Of a stretch of 8,532 bases of DNA, positions 1 to 5,756 are shown piece after piece. Location: positions 1,869-10,400 of the forward strand of contig JAHZHS010000074.1 of assembly GCA_019420135.1 (NCBI GenBank). The letters run 5' to 3'. Under the pieces are notes generated by a model. It saw only the letters and a program-made list of their open reading frames with translations, did not search any database and was not told the DNA's origin. Made by a program: the position numbers and the translations under genes. How positions within the stretch are numbered: position 1 is the stretch's first letter; every line of letters starts with the position of its first letter. This DNA is from Oscillospiraceae bacterium (lineage in GTDB: Bacteria; Bacillota; Clostridia; Oscillospirales; Ruminococcaceae).

Positions 1-1
1 C

Positions 2-835
2 CTGCCCCCCTGCGACGCGGCAAAGTTCGACAGCCGTCACCTGGGCCTGCAGACCCCCGGGGAGATCGCCGGCCTGGACGCCCGCTTTGACACACTGGCC
101 CAACTGCTGGAGCAAAACGCCGACCTGGACAGACTGCTTTCCCTCGCCGCCGAGCTCCCGGACGGGCAGCCCGGCCTAACCAGGGCAGGCAGCCCCACCT
201 GCCGTATTGCCGTGGCCCGGGATGAGGCCTTCTGCTTTCTCTACGCCGACAATCTGGACGCCCTGAAAAGGGCGGGGGCGGAACTCTGCTTTTTCAGCCC
301 GCTGCAAGACGGGCAGCTGCCGAAAGACTGCGACGCCCTCTATCTCTGCGGCGGCTACCCGGAACTCCACGCCGGGGCGCTGGCCCAGAACGCCCCCCTT
401 CGGCAGGCCGTGGGGCGGGCGGTGACTTCCGGCATGCCCACGGTGGCCGAGTGCGGGGGCTTTCTCTACCTGGGACAGGCATTGGAAGATGCCGACGGCA
501 ACCGCTTCCCCATGGCGGGGGCACTGCCGGGGGAGGGCTACCGCACCGACCGGCTGCGGCGGTTCGGCTACCTGACCCTGACGGCGGACACCGACAACCT
601 GCTTCTCCGCAAAGGAGAGACGCTGCCCGCCCACGAGTTCCACTACTGGGAGGCCCGGCAGCCCGGCGGCGATCTGACCGCCCGTAAACCCGGCCGGGAC
701 AAAAGCTGGCAGTGCTGCTTTGCGGGGCCGACGATTTACGCCGGGTTCCCCCACCTGCATTTCGGGGGCAGCCTGCCCCTGGCAGAACGCTTTGTGGCGG
801 CGGCCGCTGCCTACCGCCGCAGAAAGGCTGAATGA
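2..835 (+). CDS. cbiA: Cobyrinate a,c-diamide synthase, C-terminal part (5' end outside window)
   Basis: ATP- and glutamine-dependent amidation of the a and c side chains of cobyrinate, an early step of the late cobalamin pathway in the cytoplasm. The reading frame is open from base 2 to TGA at 833-835, giving 277 visible residues. Family members are about 450-460 residues, so roughly the first 180, including the N-terminal ATP-binding P-loop, are missing upstream. Visible residues 11-16 (SRHLGL) match the conserved 'RHLGL' segment linking the two domains. The remainder is a class I glutamine-amidotransferase-like domain with the nucleophile motif AECGGFLYLG (Cys at visible residue 151, codon 452-454) and the closing FPHLHF motif (His at 251 and 253) typical of CbiA. 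The first ATG within the frame, at 212, is internal and not the real start. The stop lies 1 nt before cobT. CobB of the aerobic pathway is a homologue, but the length and the cbiP/cbiB neighbours favour the cbiA name. Confidence 0.95.
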   Translation: MPPCDAAKFDSRHLGLQTPGEIAGLDARFDTLAQLLEQNADLDRLLSLAAELPDGQPGLTRAGSPTCRIAVARDEAFCFLYADNLDALKRAGAELCFFSPLQDGQLPKDCDALYLCGGYPELHAGALAQNAPLRQAVGRAVTSGMPTVAECGGFLYLGQALEDADGNRFPMAGALPGEGYRTDRLRRFGYLTLTADTDNLLLRKGETLPAHEFHYWEARQPGGDLTARKPGRDKSWQCCFAGPTIYAGFPHLHFGGSLPLAERFVAAAAAYRRRKAE

Positions 836-836
836 A

Positions 837-1913
837 ATGGAATTTACTTCGATCGCCTCCCTGTTAAAAGCCATCCCCGCCCCGGACGAAACTGCCCGGG
901 AGGCGGCCCTGGCCCACTGGGACGCTCTGGCAAAGCCGCTGGGGAGTCTGGGGGGCTTGGAGGAGGACATCGCCCGGGTGGCTGCGGTCACCGGCAACGC
1001 TGACGTCCGCCTGCAAAGCCGCACCCTGCTGGTGCTCTGCGCCGATAACGGGGTAGTGGCTCAGGGCGTCACCCAGACCGACAGCAGCGTCACCGCCGTG
1101 GTGGCCAAAGCCCTGGCGGAGGGCAACAGCACCGTCTGCCACATGGCCCGTCAGGCAAACTGCCGGGTGGTACCGGTGGATATGGGCATGCTGCCCCATG
1201 AGCCCATCCACGGCCTGGTGGACTGCTGCGTCCGCCCGGGGACCGGTGACATTACCAAAGGACCTGCCATGACTCGCGCCCAGTGTGAGCGGGCAGTGCT
1301 GGCCGGAGCCAACCTGGCCGCCCAGGCGGCGGAGGAGAAAACGGACATCCTTGCCACCGGGGAGATGGGCATCGGCAACACCACCACCTCGGCGGCGGTG
1401 GCCTGCGCCCTGCTGGGCCTTGCCCCCGAAGAGGCCGTGGGCCGGGGGGCGGGTCTCTCCGACGCCGGCCTTGCCCGCAAGCGGGCGGCGGTGAAAGAGG
1501 CCCTTGCCCTCAATCAGCCCGACCCCGCCGATCCTCTGGATGTCCTTGCCAAGGTGGGCGGACTGGACATTGCGGGACTGTGCGGCGTTTTTCTCGGGGC
1601 GACGGCCTGCCGGGTGCCGGTGCTCATTGACGGCGTCATCAGCGCGGTGGCGGCCCTGTGCGCGGCAAGGCTCTGCCCCAATGCCCGCCAGGCTATGCTG
1701 GCCAGCCATGTGTCTGCGGAACCCTGCGGCCGGCGGCTGCTGGACGCGCTGGAACTCCATCCCCTCATCTGCGCCGGCATGCGCCTGGGGGAGGGCAGCG
1801 GCGCAGTGGCAGCCCTGCCGCTTCTGGACCTGGCGCTTTCCGTCTACCACGGCGGGAGGACCTTCGGTGCTCTGGGCATGGAGGCCTACACGCCCCAGGA
1901 GGGCAAGCCATGA
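837..1913 (+). CDS. cobT: Nicotinate-nucleotide--dimethylbenzimidazole phosphoribosyltransferase
   Basis: Transfers the ribose phosphate of nicotinate mononucleotide to a lower-ligand base such as 5,6-dimethylbenzimidazole, giving alpha-ribazole 5'-phosphate for CobS. The product is 358 residues, the usual family size. Motifs seen: KPLGSLGGLE at 33-42, the glycine-rich GEMGIGNTT at 175-183 (E176) and LGEGSGA around E319. E176 and E319 correspond to the active-site E174 and E317 of the Salmonella enzyme. I chose the ATG at 837 because it lies 1 nt after the cbiA stop, has AGAAAGG at 821-827 and gives the normal N-terminus. An in-frame ATG at 720 would overlap cbiA by over 100 nt. The stop shares ATGA with the cobU start, so translational coupling is likely. 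CobT enzymes accept several bases, so the actual lower ligand cannot be read from this sequence. Confidence 0.97.
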   Translation: MEFTSIASLLKAIPAPDETAREAALAHWDALAKPLGSLGGLEEDIARVAAVTGNADVRLQSRTLLVLCADNGVVAQGVTQTDSSVTAVVAKALAEGNSTVCHMARQANCRVVPVDMGMLPHEPIHGLVDCCVRPGTGDITKGPAMTRAQCERAVLAGANLAAQAAEEKTDILATGEMGIGNTTTSAAVACALLGLAPEEAVGRGAGLSDAGLARKRAAVKEALALNQPDPADPLDVLAKVGGLDIAGLCGVFLGATACRVPVLIDGVISAVAALCAARLCPNARQAMLASHVSAEPCGRRLLDALELHPLICAGMRLGEGSGAVAALPLLDLALSVYHGGRTFGALGMEAYTPQEGKP

Positions 1914-2431
1914 TGACACTGGTGATCGGCGGCGCGGCCTCGGGCAAGAGCGAGTTTGCGGAGGCGCTGGCCCGGCAGTTTGCCGCGCCCCGGGTCTATA
2001 TCGCCACTATGCAGCCCTTCGGGGAGGAGGCCCTGGTCCGCATCCAGAAGCACCGGGACCGCCGCGCCCGCATGGGTTTTACCACCCTGGAATGCTACAC
2101 CGGCCTTGCCACCGTCTGCACTGCCCTGCCGGAGGACGCGTCGGTGCTGCTGGAATGCCTGGGCAATCTGGTGGCCAACGAGCGGTACAGCCCTGACGGA
2201 GGCGGCGAGGGCGCCGCCCTGGCCGGGATGCTGCGCCTGGCCGACTGCTGCCGGGACTTGGTGGTGGTGACCAACGAGGTCTTTTCCGGCGGTTCGGACT
2301 ACGAGGGGGACACCCTGGGCTATCTGCGGGAACTGGCCGCAGCCAACCGCGCCCTGGCCGTCCGGGCCGACCGGGTGGTGGAACTGACGGCGGGTCTGCC
2401 CAACTGGCTCAAGGGCGGTCCGACAGATTGA
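1910..2431 (+). CDS. cobU: Adenosylcobinamide kinase / adenosylcobinamide-phosphate guanylyltransferase
   Basis: Phosphorylates adenosylcobinamide and then transfers GMP to it, giving adenosylcobinamide-GDP, the substrate of CobS. The product is 173 residues (Salmonella CobU is about 180). The P-loop GGAASGKS is at residues 7-14. H48 in QKHRDRR aligns with the guanylylated H46 of Salmonella CobU (HHKDGRP). An ECLGNL motif starts at E82, matching the conserved ECL segment, and TNEV is at 121-124. After TNEV the usual G-x-G-I/V-V-P stretch is replaced by FSGGSDYEGD, so the C-terminal quarter is divergent although its length is normal. The start overlaps the cobT stop as ATGA; a second ATG at 1913 would remove one residue. 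The TGA lies inside an inverted repeat (2413-2444). Identification is firm from the P-loop, the His and the context; the missing GVVP motif is discussed with the CobU-like gene at 3806. Confidence 0.9.
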   Translation: MMTLVIGGAASGKSEFAEALARQFAAPRVYIATMQPFGEEALVRIQKHRDRRARMGFTTLECYTGLATVCTALPEDASVLLECLGNLVANERYSPDGGGEGAALAGMLRLADCCRDLVVVTNEVFSGGSDYEGDTLGYLRELAAANRALAVRADRVVELTAGLPNWLKGGPTD

Positions 2432-2444
2432 ATGCTGTCCGCCC
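2413..2444 (+). repeat. Imperfect inverted repeat spanning the cobU stop codon
   Basis: GGGCGG (2413-2418) and ACAG (2423-2426) can pair with CTGT (2435-2438) and CCGCCC (2439-2444). This makes a 10-bp stem with a 4-nt bulge (2419-2422) and an 8-nt loop that holds the cobU TGA. No T-run follows; the next bases are C-rich, so a classical Rho-independent terminator is unlikely. It may be an mRNA structure at the edge of the Nudix module or chance in GC-rich sequence. Read by eye, with no folding energy computed. Confidence 0.35.
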
Positions 2445-2460
2445 CACCCCCCAATGAAGA

Positions 2461-2465
2461 GGAGG
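2461..2465 (+). promoter_or_regulatory. Ribosome-binding site that sets the Nudix gene start
   Basis: GGAGG followed by an A-rich spacer sits 6 nt before the ATG at 2472. It selects that ATG over the in-frame ATG at 2454, which would place the binding site inside the coding region and has only a C-rich stretch before it. Confidence 0.8.
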
Positions 2466-2471
2466 AAAAAT

Positions 2472-2945
2472 ATGCAAAACAATCCGGCAGAAAATGGGGA
2501 GTTGACCGTCCGATTTTACGACCGGGTGGAGGATGCCCGTCTCAAATTTGCAGTGATCATTTCCAGGGCAGAAGGAAAATGGGTGTTCTGCAAACATAAG
2601 GAGCGGGATACCTTTGAGATCCCCGGCGGACACCGGGAACCCGGGGAGACCATCGAGGCCGCTGCCCGGCGGGAATTGCAGGAGGAGACCGGCGCATTGG
2701 AGTTTTCCATTGCCCCGGTGTGTGTCTATTCGGTCACGGGCAAAAACCGGGTCAACGCCACCGGCGAGGAGACCTGGGGCATGCTGTACGCGGCGGAGAT
2801 CACTGCCTTCGCAGGCGAGCTGCACAGCGAGATGGAGAAGGTGGTCCTTTTGGACAAGCTGCCCGATGCCTGGACCTATCCTCTGATTCAGCCGTTGCTC
2901 CTTTCAGAGTATGAGCGCCGGTGCCCGATGTCCGGCAACCAGTAA
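2472..2945 (+). CDS. Nudix hydrolase, 8-oxo-dGTP diphosphatase-like
   Basis: Predicted to hydrolyse a nucleoside-diphosphate-linked substrate; the true substrate is unknown. The 157-residue product has a complete Nudix box at 53-75 fitting G-x5-E-x7-REU-xEE-x-GU: G53, E59, R67-E68-L69, E71-E72, G74-A75. It is preceded by the WVFCKHKERDTFEIPGG strand-loop. The overall pattern, including VCVYSVTGK after the box and WTYPLIQPLL near the end, resembles a clostridial family usually annotated as 8-oxo-dGTP diphosphatase (recalled, not searched). It is not a standard cobalamin gene. Gaps of 40 nt before and 67 nt after, longer than others in the cluster, and a visibly more A/T-rich start suggest an inserted or moonlighting member of the operon. 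Housekeeping nucleotide sanitation is the default reading; a role on a GDP-linked or nucleotide-loop intermediate is possible but only inferred from location. Confidence 0.9.
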   Translation: MQNNPAENGELTVRFYDRVEDARLKFAVIISRAEGKWVFCKHKERDTFEIPGGHREPGETIEAAARRELQEETGALEFSIAPVCVYSVTGKNRVNATGEETWGMLYAAEITAFAGELHSEMEKVVLLDKLPDAWTYPLIQPLLLSEYERRCPMSGNQ

Positions 2946-2957
2946 AAATCCAACACA

Positions 2958-2995
2958 GCGGGAAAGCGGCAAACAGTACAAAGCAGCGTTCCCGC
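2958..2995 (+). repeat. Perfect 7-bp inverted repeat in the cobS leader
   Basis: GCGGGAA (2958-2964) is the exact reverse complement of TTCCCGC (2989-2995), with a 24-nt loop rich in A. It ends 5 nt before the GGAG ribosome-binding site of cobS and is followed by AAAAA rather than T on the + strand, so it is not a forward terminator. It could modulate cobS translation or mRNA processing in the longest intergenic gap of the window (2946-3012), or be chance. No fold energy was computed. Confidence 0.35.
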
Positions 2996-3000
2996 AAAAA

Positions 3001-3004
3001 GGAG
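3001..3004 (+). promoter_or_regulatory. Ribosome-binding site supporting the TTG start of cobS
   Basis: AAAAAGGAGAAA (core GGAG 3001-3004) lies 8 nt before TTG at 3013. It supports the TTG over the in-frame ATG at 2911, which is inside the Nudix gene. Confidence 0.7.
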
Positions 3005-3012
3005 AAACCACG

Positions 3013-3786
3013 TTGAAACAGGCTCTGCGTGCGGTGGACGCCGCGTTTTCCATGTTTTCGGCCATTCCCATGCCCCAGATGGACTGGGACAAGGGCGGGC
3101 TCAGATATATGCTGTGGGCCTTTCCCCTCATCGGGGCGGTGATGGGCGGGCTGTGCACCCTGTGGGCCCTGGCGGCGGATGCCCTGGCCCTGCCCGCGGT
3201 GCTGCGGGGGGCGGGGCTTTGCCTCATTCCCCTGGCCGTGACGGGCGGGGTGCATCTGGACGGCTTTGCCGACACCTGCGATGCCCTTGCCAGCTACGCC
3301 CCGCCGGAAAAGCGCCGCCAGATCCTCAAGGACCCCCACATGGGGGCCTTTGCGGCCATCCGGCTGTGTGGGTGGTTCGTGGCGGACTTCGCCCTGTGGG
3401 CGGCCCTGCCGGAATTTCCCGCCGCCGCTGTGACGCTGGGGTTCTGCCTGTCCCGGGCACTGTCTGGGCTGGCGGTAGCCCGCTGGCCGCTGGCCAGCGA
3501 TACGGGACTGGTCCATACTTTTGCTGAGGCCAGTGACCGCACCGCCACCGGGCGGTTTCTGACCGTTGTCGCCCTGCTGCTCACGGCGGGGCTGGCGGCC
3601 TGCGGGGGGCAGGGCATTGTCATGGCCGTGGCTGCCTACGGGGTGTGGCTCTATTACCGGCGGATGGCCCGGGTGCAGTTCGGAGGCATCTCGGGGGATC
3701 TGGCCGGATGGTTTGTGCAGACCTGCGAGGTCTGGATGCTGGGGGCTTTGTGCGCGGTGCAGTATCTTGCCGCCGCATGGCATTGA
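3013..3786 (+). CDS. cobS: Adenosylcobinamide-GDP ribazoletransferase (cobalamin-5'-phosphate synthase)
   Basis: Integral membrane enzyme that joins adenosylcobinamide-GDP (from CobU) to alpha-ribazole phosphate (from CobT), closing the nucleotide loop. From the TTG start the product is 257 residues, close to the roughly 250 usual for CobS. The hallmark GGVHLDGFADTCDAL is at 78-92; its acidic residues are the expected metal/GDP site. GGISGD at 224-229 is the second conserved motif. Several hydrophobic stretches alternate with these, for example FPLIGAVMGGLCTLWALAA near 37-55, consistent with a multi-pass membrane protein. The N-terminus from TTG (KQALRAVDAAFSMFSAIPMP) matches the family's amphipathic start with a conserved IP. 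The frame stays open back to an ATG at 2911, but that would add 34 residues of poor character and overlap the Nudix gene. The short CobU-like gene follows after 19 nt. Confidence 0.95.
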   Translation: MKQALRAVDAAFSMFSAIPMPQMDWDKGGLRYMLWAFPLIGAVMGGLCTLWALAADALALPAVLRGAGLCLIPLAVTGGVHLDGFADTCDALASYAPPEKRRQILKDPHMGAFAAIRLCGWFVADFALWAALPEFPAAAVTLGFCLSRALSGLAVARWPLASDTGLVHTFAEASDRTATGRFLTVVALLLTAGLAACGGQGIVMAVAAYGVWLYYRRMARVQFGGISGDLAGWFVQTCEVWMLGALCAVQYLAAAWH

Positions 3787-3805
3787 CAGGGAGGAAAAAG
3801 AAGCT

Positions 3806-4162
3806 ATGATGTTTGTGACGGGTCCGCTGTTTGCAGGCAAGCGGGACTATGTCTGCCGCGCCCTGGGCTGGACGCGGGAGGAGCTGGCCGCCCGGGCGGT
3901 GTGGGACGTACAGGACCTGGCCGCCGATGCCCCCGATGCCGGGGCGCTGGCAGAGCTGGCCAACCGCCTGGCCGGGTACGAGGTGGTCATCGCCACCGAG
4001 GTGGGCGGCGGGGTGGTGCCTGTGGACGCCAGGGAACGCGCCGCCCGGGAGGCCGCCGGACGCCTTGCTTGCCTGCTGGCCCAGCGGGCCGAAACCGTTG
4101 TGAGGGTCGTCTGCGGACTGCCGCAGACCCTGAAAGGAGATTCATCATGCTGGTCTATCTGA
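3806..4162 (+). CDS. Short CobU-like protein (truncated adenosylcobinamide kinase/guanylyltransferase paralogue)
   Basis: 118 residues from ATG 3806 (an adjacent ATG at 3809 is equally possible), with AGGGAGGA at 3788-3795. Residues 1-13 (MMFVTGPLFAGKR) look like a CobU P-loop, but the Ser/Thr after GK is Arg13, so nucleotide binding may be altered. Residues 64-74 (TEVGGGVVPVD) match the conserved NEVGxGIVP segment near the CobU C-terminus, and CGLPQTLKG at 103-111 matches the typical CobU ending. About 60 residues of the CobU middle are absent, including the guanylylated His and the ECL motif, so it should not be a guanylyltransferase by the known mechanism. I recall similar short proteins in clostridial B12 clusters, often annotated as full CobU. 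Either a partner of the CobU encoded at 1910 or a separately evolved corrinoid-related protein is possible. The last 16 nt overlap cobC, and its 3' end contains the cobC ribosome-binding site. Confidence 0.8.
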   Translation: MMFVTGPLFAGKRDYVCRALGWTREELAARAVWDVQDLAADAPDAGALAELANRLAGYEVVIATEVGGGVVPVDARERAAREAAGRLACLLAQRAETVVRVVCGLPQTLKGDSSCWSI

Positions 4163-4755
4163 TCCGCCATGGACAAACCGTATACAATGCCGAAAAACGC
4201 TACCAGGGCACCCGGGACATCCCCCTGTCCGACGCCGGTCGGGCAGGGCTGCACAAGGCCGATTTCACCCCCGACGCCCTCTATGTTTCCCCCTTGACCC
4301 GGGCCCGCCAGACGGCGGAGATCCTTTTCCCCGGGGTGCCGCAGCTTCCGGTGCAGGATCTGCGGGAGATGTGCTTCGGCAGCTTTGAGGGCCGCAATTA
4401 CATCGAGATGGAACACGACGCCGAGTACCTGGCCTGGGTGGCCTCCAACAGCGAGACCGCCTGCCCCGACGGCGAGCGCAAGGCGGATTTCTGTGAGCGA
4501 ACCTGCAAGGCCTTTGCCGGGGTCATCGACGAGGCCCTGGCCAAAGGGGTAGAGCGCCTGGCCATTGTGGCCCACGGCGGCACCCAGATGGCCTCGCTGG
4601 AGAGGTTCGGCCGCCCGGCCCGGGGCTACTACGACTGGTGCGCGGGCAACGGCGGCGGCTTTGTGCTGGACGCTTCCCGCTGGAAGACCGACCGGGTGCT
4701 GGACCTGGTGGGAACGGTGGATTACGGCAATCCTCCGGCCAAGGAGGCACAGTGA
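4147..4755 (+). CDS. cobC: Alpha-ribazole phosphatase, histidine phosphatase family
   Basis: Removes the phosphate from alpha-ribazole 5'-phosphate or from adenosylcobalamin 5'-phosphate at the end of the pathway. The product is 202 residues, normal for the family. It keeps the full phosphoglycerate-mutase-like catalytic set: R7-H8-G in LIRHGQT (H8 is the phospho-acceptor), R52 in SPLTRARQTA, E74 in LREMCFGSFEG and H143 in IVAHGG. The start at ATG 4147 has AAAGGAGA at 4133-4140, 6 nt upstream, inside the preceding gene, which it overlaps by 16 nt. The stop overlaps the GTG start of cbiB. Sequence alone does not separate CobC from other small histidine phosphatases, but the position among cobS, cbiB and cobD makes the call strong. 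This cobC is the Salmonella-type phosphatase, not the Pseudomonas cobC, which names a decarboxylase. Confidence 0.92.
   Translation: MLVYLIRHGQTVYNAEKRYQGTRDIPLSDAGRAGLHKADFTPDALYVSPLTRARQTAEILFPGVPQLPVQDLREMCFGSFEGRNYIEMEHDAEYLAWVASNSETACPDGERKADFCERTCKAFAGVIDEALAKGVERLAIVAHGGTQMASLERFGRPARGYYDWCAGNGGGFVLDASRWKTDRVLDLVGTVDYGNPPAKEAQ
4741..4747 (+). promoter_or_regulatory. Ribosome-binding site for the GTG start of cbiB
   Basis: AAGGAGG within the end of cobC lies 4 nt before GTG 4752 and 10 nt before a second in-frame GTG at 4758. No ATG start is available nearby, so cbiB must begin with GTG, and the exact codon is ambiguous by two residues. Confidence 0.7.
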
Positions 4756-5720
4756 CGGTGGCGTCTGCCGCGCTCTGCGGCTTTATCATCGACCTGTTTC
4801 TGGGAGACCCGGCCTGGATGCCCCATCCGGTAGTGTGTATGGGGCGGTGCATCTCGGCACTGGAAAAACTGCTGCGCCGTATCTTCCCCAAAACACCCAA
4901 AGGAGAACTGGCCGGGGGCGTGGTGCTGGCGGCAGTGCTGCCCCTGGGCACCCTGGTCTTTACCTGCCTCTGCGTGTGGGGGCTGGGCCTTGTCCACCCG
5001 GTTTTCAGCTTTGCTTTGCAGGTGCTCTGGTGCTGGCAGGCCCTGGCCGTCAAAGGCCTGCGGCAGGAGAGTGAAAATGTCCGCCGTGCCCTGGTCACCG
5101 GCACCCTGGACGACGCCCGCAAGGCCGTCAGCCGCATTGTAGGACGGGATACTGCCGCCTTGAGCCGGGAGGGAGTCATCCGTGCCGCGGTGGAAACGGT
5201 GGCGGAAAACTTCTCCGACGGCGTGGTGGCGCCTCTGTTCTGGATGCTTATCGGCGGGGCGCCCCTGGCCCTGGCCTACAAGGCGGTCAACACCATGGAC
5301 AGCATGGTGGGCTACAAAAACGACCGCTATCTCTACTTCGGCCGGGCGGCGGCAAAGCTGGACGACGCCGCCAACTGGCTGCCTTCCCGTCTGGCGGCGC
5401 TGCTGCTGGTGGCGGCGGCGCCCCTCACCGGGCAGAATGCCAAGCGAGCCTTTGCCCTCTGGCGCCGGGACCGCCGCAAACACGCCAGCCCCAACTCCGC
5501 CCAGACCGAATCCGCCATGGCGGGGGCGCTGGGGGTGCGTCTGGCGGGGCCTGCCAGCTATTTCGGCCAGGTCCTGGAAAAGCCCTGGATCGGGGATGAC
5601 ACCCGGCCCATCGAGCCCCAGGACATCACCCGGGCAAATCGGATGCTCTATGTGGGCAGCGCCCTGGCCCTGGTACTTTTTTGCGGGGTGCGGCTGGGCA
5701 TTCTGGCCCTCACCCTGTAA
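4752..5720 (+). CDS. cbiB: Adenosylcobinamide-phosphate synthase, membrane protein
   Basis: Attaches (R)-1-amino-2-propanol phosphate, made by CobD, to the f side chain of adenosylcobyrate. From GTG 4752 the product is 322 residues, typical of CbiB. Conserved blocks in order: FLGDP...HPV at 16-27, ENFSDG at 152-157, NTMDSMVGYKNDRY at 180-193 and HASPNSAQTESAMAGAL at 244-260. Hydrophobic stretches occur at the N-terminus, around residues 55-85, in the middle and at the C-terminus (ALALVLFCGVRLGILALTL), as expected for this multi-pass membrane family. The start overlaps the cobC stop (GTGA), implying translational coupling; GTG 4758 is an alternative. An in-frame ATG at 4638 lies deep in cobC and is not credible. 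A 36-nt gap with no visible terminator separates it from cobD. In aerobic-pathway naming this enzyme is called CobD, which is not the cobD at 5757. Confidence 0.96.
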   Translation: MTVASAALCGFIIDLFLGDPAWMPHPVVCMGRCISALEKLLRRIFPKTPKGELAGGVVLAAVLPLGTLVFTCLCVWGLGLVHPVFSFALQVLWCWQALAVKGLRQESENVRRALVTGTLDDARKAVSRIVGRDTAALSREGVIRAAVETVAENFSDGVVAPLFWMLIGGAPLALAYKAVNTMDSMVGYKNDRYLYFGRAAAKLDDAANWLPSRLAALLLVAAAPLTGQNAKRAFALWRRDRRKHASPNSAQTESAMAGALGVRLAGPASYFGQVLEKPWIGDDTRPIEPQDITRANRMLYVGSALALVLFCGVRLGILALTL

Positions 5721-5756
5721 TACCGTAAGAAAATCACACACCGAAAGGAGACTGCC

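Noticed and set aside
2413..2460. Rho-independent terminator after cobU
   Set aside because: A stem is possible but no T-run follows, and the downstream genes continue the same pathway.
2911..3012. An N-terminal extension of cobS from ATG 2911
   Set aside because: It overlaps the Nudix gene end, adds residues unlike any CobS N-terminus, and would place the good GGAG site inside the coding region; TTG 3013 fits the family start.
4638..4751. An N-terminal extension of cbiB from ATG 4638
   Set aside because: It would overlap cobC by over 100 nt and add non-hydrophobic low-complexity residues; GTG 4752 with AAGGAGG fits the family.
5721..5756. Promoter or terminator between cbiB and cobD
   Set aside because: The 36-nt gap shows only an AAAGGAG ribosome-binding site; I see no -35/-10 pair or stem-loop.
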